A DNA stretch of 64,000 nt from Catellatospora sp. IY07-71 (GTDB lineage Bacteria; Actinomycetota; Actinomycetes; Mycobacteriales; Micromonosporaceae), in the NCBI RefSeq assembly GCF_018326265.1, contig NZ_AP023360.1:4311501-4375500 (forward strand), in the 5' to 3' direction. Both the position numbers and the translations under genes were made by a program. Below, in pieces: positions 27,556 through 36,046 of this stretch. The stretch's first letter is position 1; the number at the start of each line of letters is the position of its first letter. The notes beneath the pieces are model-generated. The model was not told the DNA's origin. It was given only the letters and a program-made list of their open reading frames with translations, and ran no database searches.

Positions 27556-27942
27556 GTGGCGCACGGATACGAGTCGCGGATCGACCGGCAGATCCGGGAG
27601 GCGCAGGAGCGCGGCGAGTTCGACGACCTGCCCGGCGCGGGGAAGCCGCTGGCCGGGGCGGGGGAGACGCTGCCCGAGGACTGGTGGCTGCGCGACCTGG
27701 TCAAGCGGGAGAACCTGAGCGCCGCGATCCCGGCGACCCTGCTGCTGCGCCGCGATCTGGAGGAGATGACCGAGGCGGTCGCGCGGAAGACCTCCGAGCA
27801 GGCGGTACGCGCGCACGTGGCGGAGCTGAACGCCCGCGTCGTCCGCGCGCACCGGGGCGAGCTGGCCGGGCCTACGGTGGCGCTGGCCCTGGTCGACGCC
27901 GACGAGGTGGTACGCGGCTGGAAGGCGCGCCGGGCCCGCTGA
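27556..27942 (+). CDS. DUF1992 (DnaJ-family DNAJC28-like) protein
   Basis: This 128-residue protein belongs to DUF1992, the domain shared with human DNAJC28. The N-terminal motif ESRIDRQIREAQERGEFDDLPGAGKPL is the family mark. A helical stretch follows (PEDWWLRDLVKRENLS, then RRDLEEMTEAVARKTSE). The role is unknown; a chaperone-linked function has been proposed from the J-protein link. The GTG at 27556 follows GAGGAGG with five bases between. It is divergent from the thrS leader and convergent with arginine deiminase, whose stop codon lies in the loop of a six-bp hairpin (27941-27955) that overlaps this gene's stop. Confidence 0.85.
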   Translation: MAHGYESRIDRQIREAQERGEFDDLPGAGKPLAGAGETLPEDWWLRDLVKRENLSAAIPATLLLRRDLEEMTEAVARKTSEQAVRAHVAELNARVVRAHRGELAGPTVALALVDADEVVRGWKARRAR

Positions 27943-27946
27943 CCCG

Positions 27947-29218
27947 CTACGGGTCGCGCAGCAGCGGGCAGGTCATGCAGTGGCCGCCGCCGCGCCCCTT
28001 GCCGATCTCGAACCCGTCGATCTCCACGACCTCGACCCCCGCGTCCCGGTACTTCCGGTTGCTGTAGACGTTCTTCGAGTACGCCACGACGACGCCGGGG
28101 GAGATCGCGACCACGTTGTTGGCGCAGTCCCACTGCTCGCGCTCCTGCTGCGCCTCGTCGCCGCCGGTGGTGACGACCCGCAGGTCCTTCTCGTGGGACA
28201 GGCCGATGGCGTGCGCGACGGCGGCCAGGAAGCTGTCCTCGGGGGTCACGTCGATGGTGCCGTCCCTGTCGCCGGGGCGGATGCTGTACGCCGTGGTGCC
28301 GTCGATGACCTTGGGGTAGACGGTGACGGTGTCCCGGTCCATGAAGGTGAACACCACGTCCAGGTGCATGAACTGGCGCTTGCGCTCCAACTGCACCGCG
28401 ATGACCCGCTCGGCCGCCTCGCGCTGGAACAGCCGGTGCGCCAGCACCTCGACCATCTGCGCGGTGGTGCGCTCGCTGACGCCGATCAGGACGGTGCGGT
28501 TGCCGACCGGCATCACGTCGCCGCCCTCGATCGACGAGCGGCCGAAGGCCTGGATGTCGAACTCGTCGTGCTCGTCGTTGCCCGCGTCCGGGTACCAGAA
28601 ATTGATCTTCTCCTGGCGGAACATCGGGTGGAAGCGGTAGACGGTGCCCAGGTTGACGGTCTCCAGCTGGCGGGCGGGCCAGAACATCGGGTTCAGCGAG
28701 ACGCCCTCGTAGATCCAGCAGGAGGTGTCCCGGGTGAACAGGTGGTTGGGCAGCGGCGGCAGCACGAACTGGGAGCCGACCGTGGCCGCCGCGGTCAGTG
28801 AGCGCCGGGCCAGCCCGTCGTCGGCGAATCGCATCAGCTCCGCCCGGGTGACCCCGCCGGTGAGGTGCGCGGCCAGCGTCTTCGGGTCCATGGTGGCCAG
28901 CGTCTGCTGGACCGCGTCGACCATGGCCGGACCGACGGTGTACGGGCTGACGGTGTGCCCGATGACCCACTCGCGGGCCTCGGCGGTCTGCAGCGCCTCG
29001 GTGAGCAGGTCGTGCAGCAGGAAAACCTCGACGTCGCGGGCGCGCAGCTCGGCCACGAACTGGTCGTGCTCCTGCTGCGCACGCTCCACCCAGAGCACGT
29101 CGTCGAAGAGCAGGTCACCCCGGTTGGACGGGGTCAGCCGATGCAGCGCCAGATCGGGCCGGTGCACCAGCACCTTGCGCAGCCTGCCGACCTCCGAGTG
29201 GACTCCGAATCCGGTCAT
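27947..29218 (-). CDS. arcA: arginine deiminase
   Basis: This 423-residue enzyme splits arginine into citrulline and ammonia. The family motifs are present: FTRDTS (substrate carboxylate site), EGGDVMPVG (catalytic Asp in the DVM stretch region) and, at the C-terminus, [14 protein letters not shown] with nucleophile Cys414. The start ATG at 29218 has GGAGCG upstream. The neighbours are not carbamate kinase or ornithine transcarbamylase, so a full arginine deiminase energy pathway is not evident here. In actinobacteria solitary ArcA is common, and acid resistance or nitrogen use are possible roles. Confidence 0.95.
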   Translation of the reverse strand: MTGFGVHSEVGRLRKVLVHRPDLALHRLTPSNRGDLLFDDVLWVERAQQEHDQFVAELRARDVEVFLLHDLLTEALQTAEAREWVIGHTVSPYTVGPAMVDAVQQTLATMDPKTLAAHLTGGVTRAELMRFADDGLARRSLTAAATVGSQFVLPPLPNHLFTRDTSCWIYEGVSLNPMFWPARQLETVNLGTVYRFHPMFRQEKINFWYPDAGNDEHDEFDIQAFGRSSIEGGDVMPVGNRTVLIGVSERTTAQMVEVLAHRLFQREAAERVIAVQLERKRQFMHLDVVFTFMDRDTVTVYPKVIDGTTAYSIRPGDRDGTIDVTPEDSFLAAVAHAIGLSHEKDLRVVTTGGDEAQQEREQWDCANNVVAISPGVVVAYSKNVYSNRKYRDAGVEVVEIDGFEIGKGRGGGHCMTCPLLRDP

Positions 29219-29330
29219 CGCGCGCTCCCGTCGCAGCCTCCCGCTCCCGTTGTCGCCGCAGCCCCGATGCTACGTGCGATTCGCGTCTTTCACGCCGGAT
29301 CACCGCTTTGCGAAGCCTGGGACATGAGGT

Positions 29331-29382
29331 CGCGGGCCACAACTCAGGAGTTGTAGGTACAACCCATGTGTTGTGGCCCGCG
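29331..29382. terminator. nested palindrome, probable terminator
   Basis: The arms 29331-29343 (CGCGGGCCACAAC) and 29370-29382 form a perfect 13-bp stem. An inner hairpin (GTTGTA at 29350-29355 against TACAAC) is inside the loop. It lies after the stop of the muramidase (29399) on the minus strand and before the arcA promoter. Confidence 0.65.
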
Positions 29383-29398
29383 GCGGGAGGTGTACGCG

Positions 29399-31096
29399 CT
29401 ACGGCCGCGCGGCCGGAGCGGTGGTCGCGGCCGGGCTCGGCGACGGAGACGCGGGCGGGGCCGGGGATGCCGCGGCACCGGCGGGCGCCACGGTGGTGGG
29501 GGTGCCGCCGTAGGTGAAGGTGACGTCGGCCGTGCCGGTCAGCGTGTTGGACAGCTGCCAGACGTAGCCCGCGTCGCCGGAGGCGTCGATCGCGCCGGGC
29601 GTGAACGTCCGGTCCCCGTTCCAGTCGCCGACCAGCGGGATCGTGTACACCGCGGCGAAGCCGACCCGGATCTGGACCGGGCCGCCCGTGCTCGCGTTGG
29701 TCAGGTAGAAGTCGTGCCGCTTGCCGTCCATGTCGACGGTGCCGGCGGTGAAGGTGCGGTTGCCGTCCCAGTCGCCGACGACCGGCGTCTTGCCGCTGTC
29801 GCCGTACTCGAACGCCAGCTCGGTCTGCGGCTTGGCGAAGGCGTTGGTCAGCTTCCACTTGTGCAGCCTGCCGCCGCCCTCCACCGTGCCCGGCGTGAAC
29901 GTGCCGTTGCCGTCCCAGTCGCCGACCACCGGCACGTCCGCGACGTCGCCGAAGCCGGTGTGGATGTCGGCCGGCCCGCTGCGGAACGCGTTGACCAGGT
30001 AGAAATCGCGCCGCTTGCCCTCGGCGTCGACCGTGCCGGGGGTGTACGTGCCGTTGCCGTCCCAGTCGCCCACGATCGGCGCCTTGGCCACGTCGCCGTA
30101 GGTGAAGTCCAGCGCCGGGTCCGGGGTGCCGTCCAGGCTGTTCGACAGCCGCCAGCGCCACGTGTCACCCTCCGCGCTGACCAGGCCGGGGGTCATGGTG
30201 CCGTTGCCGTCCCAGTCGCCGACCACCGGGCGCGGCAGCGGCCCGGCCGGGTTCGCGGCGAGGCTGAGCAGCTCGGCGGCGTTGCCGTTGAAGACGTTCT
30301 GGTCGCCGGGCAGCTCGCCGTGGTTGGCGTACTGCCACAGGGTCCAGCGGTCCCAGCCGGCGGGCAGCCCGCGCAGCGCGTCGGTGTAGCTGGAGATGAA
30401 CAGGTAGTGGTCCCCGAAGTCGTCGTTGCGCCCGGTGCACGGGTTCCACCAGTTCGGGTTCGTGTAGATCATCGTCTTGCTGCCGGTGCGCTCGAACACC
30501 CGCCCGGTGAAGTCGCGGATGAAGCGCACCAGCTCACTCTTGGACTTGCCCCAGCAGGGGCTCGGCGCGACGTACCGGCCGCCCATCCGGTACGGCCACT
30601 CGATGTCCAGCATCGGCGGCAGAGTTCGCCCGTCGTTGCGGTACTGCGCCCGGTCGAGGAAGTAGTCCGCCTGGGTGCGCCCGCTGGACTTCTCCGGCCG
30701 GGCGAAGTGGTAGGCCCCGAACAGGATGCCGTTCTTGCGCGCGCCGCTGTGGTTGTCCTTGAACGAGGCGTCGACGTAGTGCACGCCCTCGGTCACCTTC
30801 GCGTACACGAAGCGGGCGCCCTTGTCGGCGACCTTCTCCCAGTCGATCTTCCCCTGGTGGTGCGAGACGTCGATGCCGGTGATCGGGTAACCGGACGGCG
30901 CCCCGGCGGCGGCCAGCCCGCGCGCGGTCGCCGGAGGCGCGAGCGAGGGGGGCGTGCCCGCGCCCGCCCAGCCGTCGGTGACCGGCTTGCCGTCCGGACC
31001 CAGCGGTCCGGGCGGGGCGGCCCCCGCGGGCACGGCTAGAGACAGGGCCAGCGCGGCGAGCAGGCCGGCTCGGCGGATGGTGCGCAGGCGGTTCAC
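29399..31096 (-). CDS. secreted GH25 muramidase with GDWDG repeats
   Basis: This 565-residue secreted lysozyme cleaves the MurNAc-GlcNAc bond of peptidoglycan. The GTG at 31096 follows GAGGAG. The signal peptide ends near PAGA (residue 27). The GH25 barrel runs about 70-275: GIDVSHHQGKIDW carries the first catalytic Asp, AYHFARP follows, and PMLDIEWPYR has the DxE pair. From about 290 come five repeats of roughly 50 residues, each built around VGDWDGNGTxTPG, a calcium-loop-like beta-propeller type motif. A Pro/Ser/Ala tail ends the protein. The next upstream gene encodes a second wall hydrolase with the same repeats, and the two are separated by ten bases. Confidence 0.9.
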   Translation of the reverse strand: MNRLRTIRRAGLLAALALSLAVPAGAAPPGPLGPDGKPVTDGWAGAGTPPSLAPPATARGLAAAGAPSGYPITGIDVSHHQGKIDWEKVADKGARFVYAKVTEGVHYVDASFKDNHSGARKNGILFGAYHFARPEKSSGRTQADYFLDRAQYRNDGRTLPPMLDIEWPYRMGGRYVAPSPCWGKSKSELVRFIRDFTGRVFERTGSKTMIYTNPNWWNPCTGRNDDFGDHYLFISSYTDALRGLPAGWDRWTLWQYANHGELPGDQNVFNGNAAELLSLAANPAGPLPRPVVGDWDGNGTMTPGLVSAEGDTWRWRLSNSLDGTPDPALDFTYGDVAKAPIVGDWDGNGTYTPGTVDAEGKRRDFYLVNAFRSGPADIHTGFGDVADVPVVGDWDGNGTFTPGTVEGGGRLHKWKLTNAFAKPQTELAFEYGDSGKTPVVGDWDGNRTFTAGTVDMDGKRHDFYLTNASTGGPVQIRVGFAAVYTIPLVGDWNGDRTFTPGAIDASGDAGYVWQLSNTLTGTADVTFTYGGTPTTVAPAGAAASPAPPASPSPSPAATTAPAARP

Positions 31097-31106
31097 GTGC
31101 GGCTCC

Positions 31107-32699
31107 TCAGTGCTGGACGGACGGCTGGTCGAGCGGCGGGGCACCGGGCGGGGGAGCGAACGCGGGGGCGGGTGAGGCGGTGGCGGCCGGGCTGGGCACC
31201 GGCACCGGGCCGGTCGGCAGGGCGCCGACGGGGGCGGACGGGCCGGGGGAGGGCGGCAGGCTGCTCGGCGCGGGGCGCACCGGCGGGGTCGGGCTGTCGC
31301 TGGGCCGCGGCGCCGGGACCAGCACCGGCGGCGCGGGCGTGCCCGGGTACGTGAACACGGTGTCGGCGACTCCGCTGGCCAGCGCGTTGGACAGCTGCCA
31401 CCGGCGGGCGGCGGGGTCGGCCACGCCGGGGGTGAAGTAGCCGTCGCCGTCCCAGTCGCCGGTGACCGGCGTCGCGTCCACCCCGCCGAAGGCGACCCGG
31501 ACCTCGGTGGCCGGGTCGTCCAGGCGGTTGGTCAGGTGCCAGTCGCGGTGGTCTCCGGTGAAGTCCACGACGCCGGGGGTGAACACGCGGTCGCCGTTCC
31601 AGTCGCCGACGATGGGGGACTTGCGCACGTCGCCGTAGCCGACGTGCACGTCGTGCTCGCCGCCGGACAGCGAGTTGGCCAGATACCAGTCGCGCACGTC
31701 GCCCTCGGCGTCCACCACGCCCGGGGTGAACGTGCCGTTGCCGTCCCAGTCGCCGACCACCGGCTGCTTCTCCACGTCGCCGTAGCCGACCCGCACGTCC
31801 GGCGCGCCGCCGGTCAGCGAGTTCGACAGGTACCAGTCGTGGTGCTCGCCGGTGAGGTCGACCGTGCCGGGGGTGTAGCGCCCGTCGCCGTCCCAGTCGC
31901 CGACCAGCGGCAGCTTGCGTACGTCGCCGTAGAGGAAGTCGGCGTCCGTCGTGGCGCCGTGTGGGTCGTCGGACAGCCGCCAGCGCCAGTTCTCCCCCTC
32001 CGGCACGGCCACGCCGGGGGTGAGCCGGCCGTCGCCGTTCCAGTCCCCGGCCACCGGATACCAGACCGCCTCGGTCTCGATCACGTGCTGGTAGCGGTAC
32101 GCCCGGTACCTGTCGCGGCGATAGCCGGACGAGGACCACGTGCGGTGCTGCACCGACGGCGGGGTCTGCTCGTACATCACGAAGTCGCCGCCCGGCTCGT
32201 CCACCCAGCGCTCGAACAGCACCACGTGGGAGCCGTCCCGCGGCCGTGACCGGTTGTGGTGGAGCAGCATGTCGCCGGGGCGCAGCTCGTCGAAGTCGAT
32301 GCGCTCGCCGACCTGGTGCAGGTCGCCGGTCCAGTGGTTGCGGGCCAGGTCCCAGGCCATCGAGACGTAGCCGGAGCAGTCGGTGCGCCAGCCCTTGCGG
32401 AACTTCAGCTGGCTGTAGCCGACGTGCGTCTCGTGCCAGATCGCGGCCCGCGCCAGGATCTGCATCCGGGTGATCGGCCGCCCCAGGCCGGTGCCGGGCG
32501 CGGCGGCCGGCCCGTCCGGCTGCAGCGGCAGGCCCTGGGCGTCGACGCCCTGCGGGCGCGGCACGTCGACCACGTCGGCGTCGTCGGGCGCGGCCGCGGC
32601 GGGCACGCTCAGCGCGCCCGCCGCGACGGCGGCGAGCAGCCCGGTGAGCATCCGGCGCAGCCCGGGGGATGCCCCCGTGCATGATCCCCAAGCACGCAT
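31107..32699 (-). CDS. secreted NlpC/P60-like hydrolase with GDWDG repeats
   Basis: This 530-residue protein has a predicted signal peptide (LLAAVAAGALSVPAAA). The catalytic part (about 70-210) has Cys in TDCSGYVSMAWDL and His in DGSHVVLFERW. With PGDMLLHH, this is the NlpC/P60 pattern of cysteine peptidases that cut peptidoglycan stems. Five repeats with the GDWDGDGxxTPG motif follow (about 218-440) and then a long Pro/Ser-rich region. The same repeats end the muramidase next door. The ATG at 32699 has no ribosome site; an in-frame ATG 16 codons on (MLTGLLAAV) could be the real start. The role of the repeats may be sugar or wall binding. Confidence 0.85.
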   Translation of the reverse strand: MRAWGSCTGASPGLRRMLTGLLAAVAAGALSVPAAAAPDDADVVDVPRPQGVDAQGLPLQPDGPAAAPGTGLGRPITRMQILARAAIWHETHVGYSQLKFRKGWRTDCSGYVSMAWDLARNHWTGDLHQVGERIDFDELRPGDMLLHHNRSRPRDGSHVVLFERWVDEPGGDFVMYEQTPPSVQHRTWSSSGYRRDRYRAYRYQHVIETEAVWYPVAGDWNGDGRLTPGVAVPEGENWRWRLSDDPHGATTDADFLYGDVRKLPLVGDWDGDGRYTPGTVDLTGEHHDWYLSNSLTGGAPDVRVGYGDVEKQPVVGDWDGNGTFTPGVVDAEGDVRDWYLANSLSGGEHDVHVGYGDVRKSPIVGDWNGDRVFTPGVVDFTGDHRDWHLTNRLDDPATEVRVAFGGVDATPVTGDWDGDGYFTPGVADPAARRWQLSNALASGVADTVFTYPGTPAPPVLVPAPRPSDSPTPPVRPAPSSLPPSPGPSAPVGALPTGPVPVPSPAATASPAPAFAPPPGAPPLDQPSVQH

Positions 32700-32833
32700 G
32701 CCGTGTTAACGGCGCGGTTCCCGATTGCGTTGCGCCTGCCAGGCGCGCCGCGCGGCGATCAATCTCGGCGTGTTCCACGTTTGCCCCCGCGTGAGCACGG
32801 GCATGCGTAGAACAGCATGAAGGGAGGCGAACC

Positions 32834-33160
32834 ATGCCGCAGCAGGCCTGGAGCGCCAAACGTGAGCGCCAGTACAAGCACATCAAGGAGAGCGCGCAGG
32901 AGCGCGGCAAGTCCGAGGACGTCGCCGAGGAGATCGCCGCCCGCACCGTGAACAAGGAGCGGGCGCGGGCCGGCGAGGCCAAGCAGTCCAGCGCGCTGTC
33001 GAAGAAGGACATCTCCTCGGGGCGGCGGGGCGGGCTGCGCTCGCACCGCGGCGAGGGCGGCCGCACCCGCGACCAGCTCTACGAGGAGGCCAAGAAGAAG
33101 AACATCAAGGGCCGCTCGGCCATGACCAAGGCACAGCTGCAGCGCGCCGTCGACCGCTGA
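32834..33160 (+). CDS. DUF7218-like protein with Rho_N-type C-terminus
   Basis: This 108-residue charged protein is of the type often labelled plasmid stabilisation protein in actinobacteria. It is mostly Lys/Glu/Arg-rich (KRERQYKHIKESAQERGKS). The last 30 residues (LYEEAKKKNIKGRSAMTKAQLQRAV) match a small SAP/Rho_N-like helix-loop-helix that binds nucleic acid. The ATG follows GGGAGGCGAACC. There is no toxin or antitoxin neighbour, so the plasmid label is not supported. A DNA- or RNA-binding role is likely; a stress role is inferred from similar genes only. Confidence 0.78.
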   Translation: MPQQAWSAKRERQYKHIKESAQERGKSEDVAEEIAARTVNKERARAGEAKQSSALSKKDISSGRRGGLRSHRGEGGRTRDQLYEEAKKKNIKGRSAMTKAQLQRAVDR

Positions 33161-33195
33161 CGCCCCGCCCTCCGGCGCCTGCCCGGACGGGCGGG

Positions 33196-33417
33196 TCAGG
33201 AGGGCGGCGTCGTCTCGGCGTGGGTGCGCACCGCGTCCAGCACCTCGTCCTGGGCGTACTCGCCCTCGGGCAGGGCGTCGATGCACAGCAGCAGACCGGG
33301 GCTCATGTCCTCGGCCACCGCGCGGCGGCGGATCTCGGCCACGCTGAGCCGCTCCTCGCCGATGAACAGGGCGTCCAGCCGCGTCTCCAGGTCCTCCCCG
33401 GACAGCTCGCCGGCCAT
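33196..33417 (-). CDS. small hypothetical acidic protein
   Basis: This 73-residue protein is not recognised. The ATG at 33417 follows a strong GGAAGGAGGTGGG site. It is acidic with a helical N-terminus (GEDLETRLDALFIGEERLSVAEIRRRAV) and a C-terminal block LLCIDALPEGEYAQDEVLDAVR. It has no signal peptide. The core resembles small actinobacterial proteins in stress regulons, but no family name can be given with confidence. It is convergent with the DUF7218-like gene. Confidence 0.7.
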   Translation of the reverse strand: MAGELSGEDLETRLDALFIGEERLSVAEIRRRAVAEDMSPGLLLCIDALPEGEYAQDEVLDAVRTHAETTPPS

Positions 33418-33619
33418 GACCCACCTCCTTCCGGACGACAGCCGCAGTCGTACCCAGTGTCCTCCGGGTTCAACCGCCGCGTGGCATTACCGGCGGGCCG
33501 CGGCACGGCGGCGAGGTTTCGCCTGGTTCGCCCGGGGGAACCCGGTTGCCGACGATCGCGCCGCCACCCGGACGGCCGAAAGCCGGGCGCGCGCGGCGCC
33601 GGCGTGATGAGGTCAGGAC

Positions 33620-34021
33620 ATGGCTGACGAGGAGCCGGTCGCGGGCCTGGTGCCCGGGATCGACGATCCGGGGCCGCTCGGCGCGGTCCGGGAGGGGATG
33701 CCGGTGCGGGACAGCACCGGGGCCGAGCTGGGCACCGTGGCGGCGGTGAAGATCGGCGACGCGGACGCGGTGACCGCCGACGGCCAGCGGATGAGCGAGT
33801 CGTACGGGCTGTTCGGCCGGATCAGGCAGGAGGCGGCCGGGCCGGAGCCCGACGTCGAGGCCGAGCTCGCCGAGCTGCTGCTGCGCGAGGGGTACATAAA
33901 GATCAAGAGCCGGATGCCGCTGCGGCACGGGCGCTACGCGGGCGCGGCGCAGATCGCCGCCGTCCGCGACGGCACCGTGACGCTCAGCGTGCCCGGCGAC
34001 CAGCTCGCCCGGGAGGCGTGA
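33620..34021 (+). CDS. PRC-barrel-like protein
   Basis: This 133-residue protein has a PRC-barrel-like N-terminal half: VREGMPVRDSTGAELGTVAAVKIGDADAVTADGQ (about 24-57). The C-terminal half (LLLREGYIKIKSRMPLRHGRYAGAAQIAAVRDGTVTLSV) has a second small beta sheet. PRC barrels occur in stress, RNA-processing and photosynthetic proteins; the role here is unknown. The ATG at 33620 has AGGTCAGGA upstream. The gene may be coupled to the one after it through a GTGA overlap if that gene starts early. Confidence 0.7.
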   Translation: MADEEPVAGLVPGIDDPGPLGAVREGMPVRDSTGAELGTVAAVKIGDADAVTADGQRMSESYGLFGRIRQEAAGPEPDVEAELAELLLREGYIKIKSRMPLRHGRYAGAAQIAAVRDGTVTLSVPGDQLAREA

Positions 34022-34074
34022 CCGGCCTCGGCCGGACCGGCCCCGGGCGTCCGCAGTGGAGGGAGTCTGGACGG

Positions 34075-34314
34075 GTGGACAGGATCGCCGCGAAGTTCGT
34101 GCACGGCGCCGCCGAGATCACGCGGGAGATCGAGGTCGCCTCGGCCGCCGATCCGCCGGAGACCTATTCGATCTGGCTGCCGGTCCTCGGGCCGGACCCC
34201 GACCTGCCGGCCACGGACGATCCGTGGGAGGCCGTCTACGTGCGCGAGGTCAACCCGGCCGGGGAACCGGCCTGGATCTACCGCTTCCAGGCGCTGGTGG
34301 ACCCCGAGGAGTGA
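34075..34314 (+). CDS. small hypothetical protein
   Basis: This 79-residue protein starts at a GTG after GGAGGGA. It reads VDRIAAKFVHGAAEITREIEVAS, then an acidic stretch with PDLPATDDPWEAVYVREV and an aromatic end (WIYRFQALVDPEE). An earlier GTG at 34018 overlaps the stop of the upstream gene by four bases and would add 19 residues. No signal, membrane segment or known domain is seen. Confidence 0.6.
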   Translation: MDRIAAKFVHGAAEITREIEVASAADPPETYSIWLPVLGPDPDLPATDDPWEAVYVREVNPAGEPAWIYRFQALVDPEE

Positions 34315-34327
34315 CGGCCCACGCCGG

Positions 34328-35917
34328 TCAGCCGCGGGTGAGCAGGTTCACGGCGGCGAGCACCGCCGCGGTGTCGACCTCGCCGAGACACGGGTGACCG
34401 GGCAGCTCGCAGACCACGATGCCGGTGCCGCGGCACGGCGCGTGCGGGTCGCCGAGCCGCACGTGCGGGATGGCGTAGGGACCGCGCCGCGCGTACGGCA
34501 CGGTCGGCGCGAACACGCTCACCACCGGCGTGCCGACGGCTGAGGCCAGGTGCGCCGGGGCGGTGTTGCCGGTCACCAGGCAGGCCGAACCGGCCAGCAG
34601 CCGGGCCAGCCCCGCCAGGTCGGTGCGCCCGCCGAGGTCGCCCGCGAGGTCCCCGGCCACCTCGGCGGTGAGCTCCTCGTCGCCCGGCGCGCCGGTCACC
34701 ACGACCTCGTGCCCGGCGTGCACCAGCGTGCGTACCGCCTCGACGGCCCACTTGCGCGGGAGGCCGCGGGCGGGCGCTCCCGCGCCCGGGTGCACGACCA
34801 CCCGCCTGCCGCGCCCGCCCCCGGTGGCCAGCGTGGTGCGCAGCCGGGCGTCGTCACCCGCGGGCAGGGCATGTCCCGCCGCGGCGGCCAGGGACAGCGC
34901 CCGCAGCGGATCGGGCAGGTCGCCGGGCACCCGGTGCGCGACGTCGAGCAGGTCACCGGGGTGCTCGTCGCTGATGGCGGAGATCCGGCCGATCCCGGCG
35001 CGGCGCAGCAGCAGCGCGGTGGGCAGCGGGGACTGCCCGGCGGCGGTGAAGACGACGGCCTCGTCGAGCTGCCAGCACTGGACGGCGTCGACCAGGCTGT
35101 CCACCGCGGAGCGGCCACCGCCGGGCGTGCGCCACTCCAGCAGCCGGGTCACCCCGGGCAGCAGGCGGGCCACCCCGGCGCCGTGCGCGCCGGTGAGCAG
35201 GGACACCGAGCGGGCGTGCGCCGCGAGCGCGCGCAGTGCCGGCCCGGCGAGCAGCACGTCGCTCGCCGAGTCGGGACACACGGCCAGGATGTTGCCGGTG
35301 GCGCCCGGGGTGGGGCCGGGCCGGACCACGTGGCGGCGGTCCAGGATCCACTCGGCCGCCCCGATCAGGCTCGGCGCGCGGTGCGGCGCCGAGGCGATCT
35401 CGGCGACGCAGGTCTGCCCGGTCGGCACGAGTAGGCCGGTGGCTCCGGCGGCGGCCGCGGCCTGCAGGTCGGGGCCGATGTCGCCGATCATGACGCAGCG
35501 GTGCGCGGGCACGCCGAGGTCGCGGGCCGCGGCGGTGATGAGGCCGGGCGCGGGCTTGCGGCAGCCGCACCCGTCGGCGGGGGTGTGGCAGCACATCTGC
35601 CAGGTGTCGAACGGCCCGAGCAGCCGCTCGATGCGCTCGTTGACGGCCTCGGCCTGGGCCCGGGTGGTGTATCCGAAGCCGACCGCGGGCTGGTCGCAGA
35701 CGACGCCGACGCGCAGGCCGGCCCCGCGCAGCAGGTCCAGCGCGGCGCGTACGCCGGGCATGGGCACGACCAGGTCGGGGTCGTCGATGCGGGGCACCTC
35801 GCGGATCAGCGTGTTGTCCCGGTCGAACAGCACCGCGTCGAACAGCCCGCGGGGCCCGTGGATGATCTCCTGCTTGGCCACCCGGCCGGGGTACCCTGTC
35901 CGTCTTTTCGCAAACAT
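34328..35917 (-). CDS. HAD phosphatase (GmhB-like) fused to GT9 glycosyltransferase
   Basis: This 529-residue protein joins two enzymes. Residues 25-190 form a HAD-IIIA phosphatase: FDRDNTLI with Asp32 and Asp34, CDQPAVGFG, and a zinc site Cys109/110-His111-Cys117-Cys119 followed by RKPAPG, then GDIGPDLQAA. That layout is that of heptose bisphosphate phosphatase GmhB. Residues about 210-529 form a GT9/heptosyltransferase-like domain (ILAVCPDSASDVLLAGPALRAL, VVVHPGAGAPARGLPRKW, LVTGNTAPAHLASAVGTPVVSVF). The ATG at 35917 follows AGGAGA. The gene is alone on its strand. In Gram-positive bacteria this may act on a surface or secondary-metabolite heptose; this is inference. Confidence 0.88.
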   Translation of the reverse strand: MFAKRRTGYPGRVAKQEIIHGPRGLFDAVLFDRDNTLIREVPRIDDPDLVVPMPGVRAALDLLRGAGLRVGVVCDQPAVGFGYTTRAQAEAVNERIERLLGPFDTWQMCCHTPADGCGCRKPAPGLITAAARDLGVPAHRCVMIGDIGPDLQAAAAAGATGLLVPTGQTCVAEIASAPHRAPSLIGAAEWILDRRHVVRPGPTPGATGNILAVCPDSASDVLLAGPALRALAAHARSVSLLTGAHGAGVARLLPGVTRLLEWRTPGGGRSAVDSLVDAVQCWQLDEAVVFTAAGQSPLPTALLLRRAGIGRISAISDEHPGDLLDVAHRVPGDLPDPLRALSLAAAAGHALPAGDDARLRTTLATGGGRGRRVVVHPGAGAPARGLPRKWAVEAVRTLVHAGHEVVVTGAPGDEELTAEVAGDLAGDLGGRTDLAGLARLLAGSACLVTGNTAPAHLASAVGTPVVSVFAPTVPYARRGPYAIPHVRLGDPHAPCRGTGIVVCELPGHPCLGEVDTAAVLAAVNLLTRG

Positions 35918-36046
35918 CAGGATTCTCCTGGTCGCTCCATGGCGGAATCCGGGCTCGTACTACCCAGCTACCTAGGACGCCTCAGGGGTGGTGGGGCTGG
36001 TCACCGTGCACGGCCAGGCACAGGCCTCCGCCGGTGGGGCAGGGCG

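Noticed and set aside
32834-33160. A plasmid stabilisation or toxin-antitoxin gene
   Set aside because: The label is used for this family but there is no toxin partner, and the C-terminal part is a Rho_N/SAP-like nucleic-acid-binding motif.
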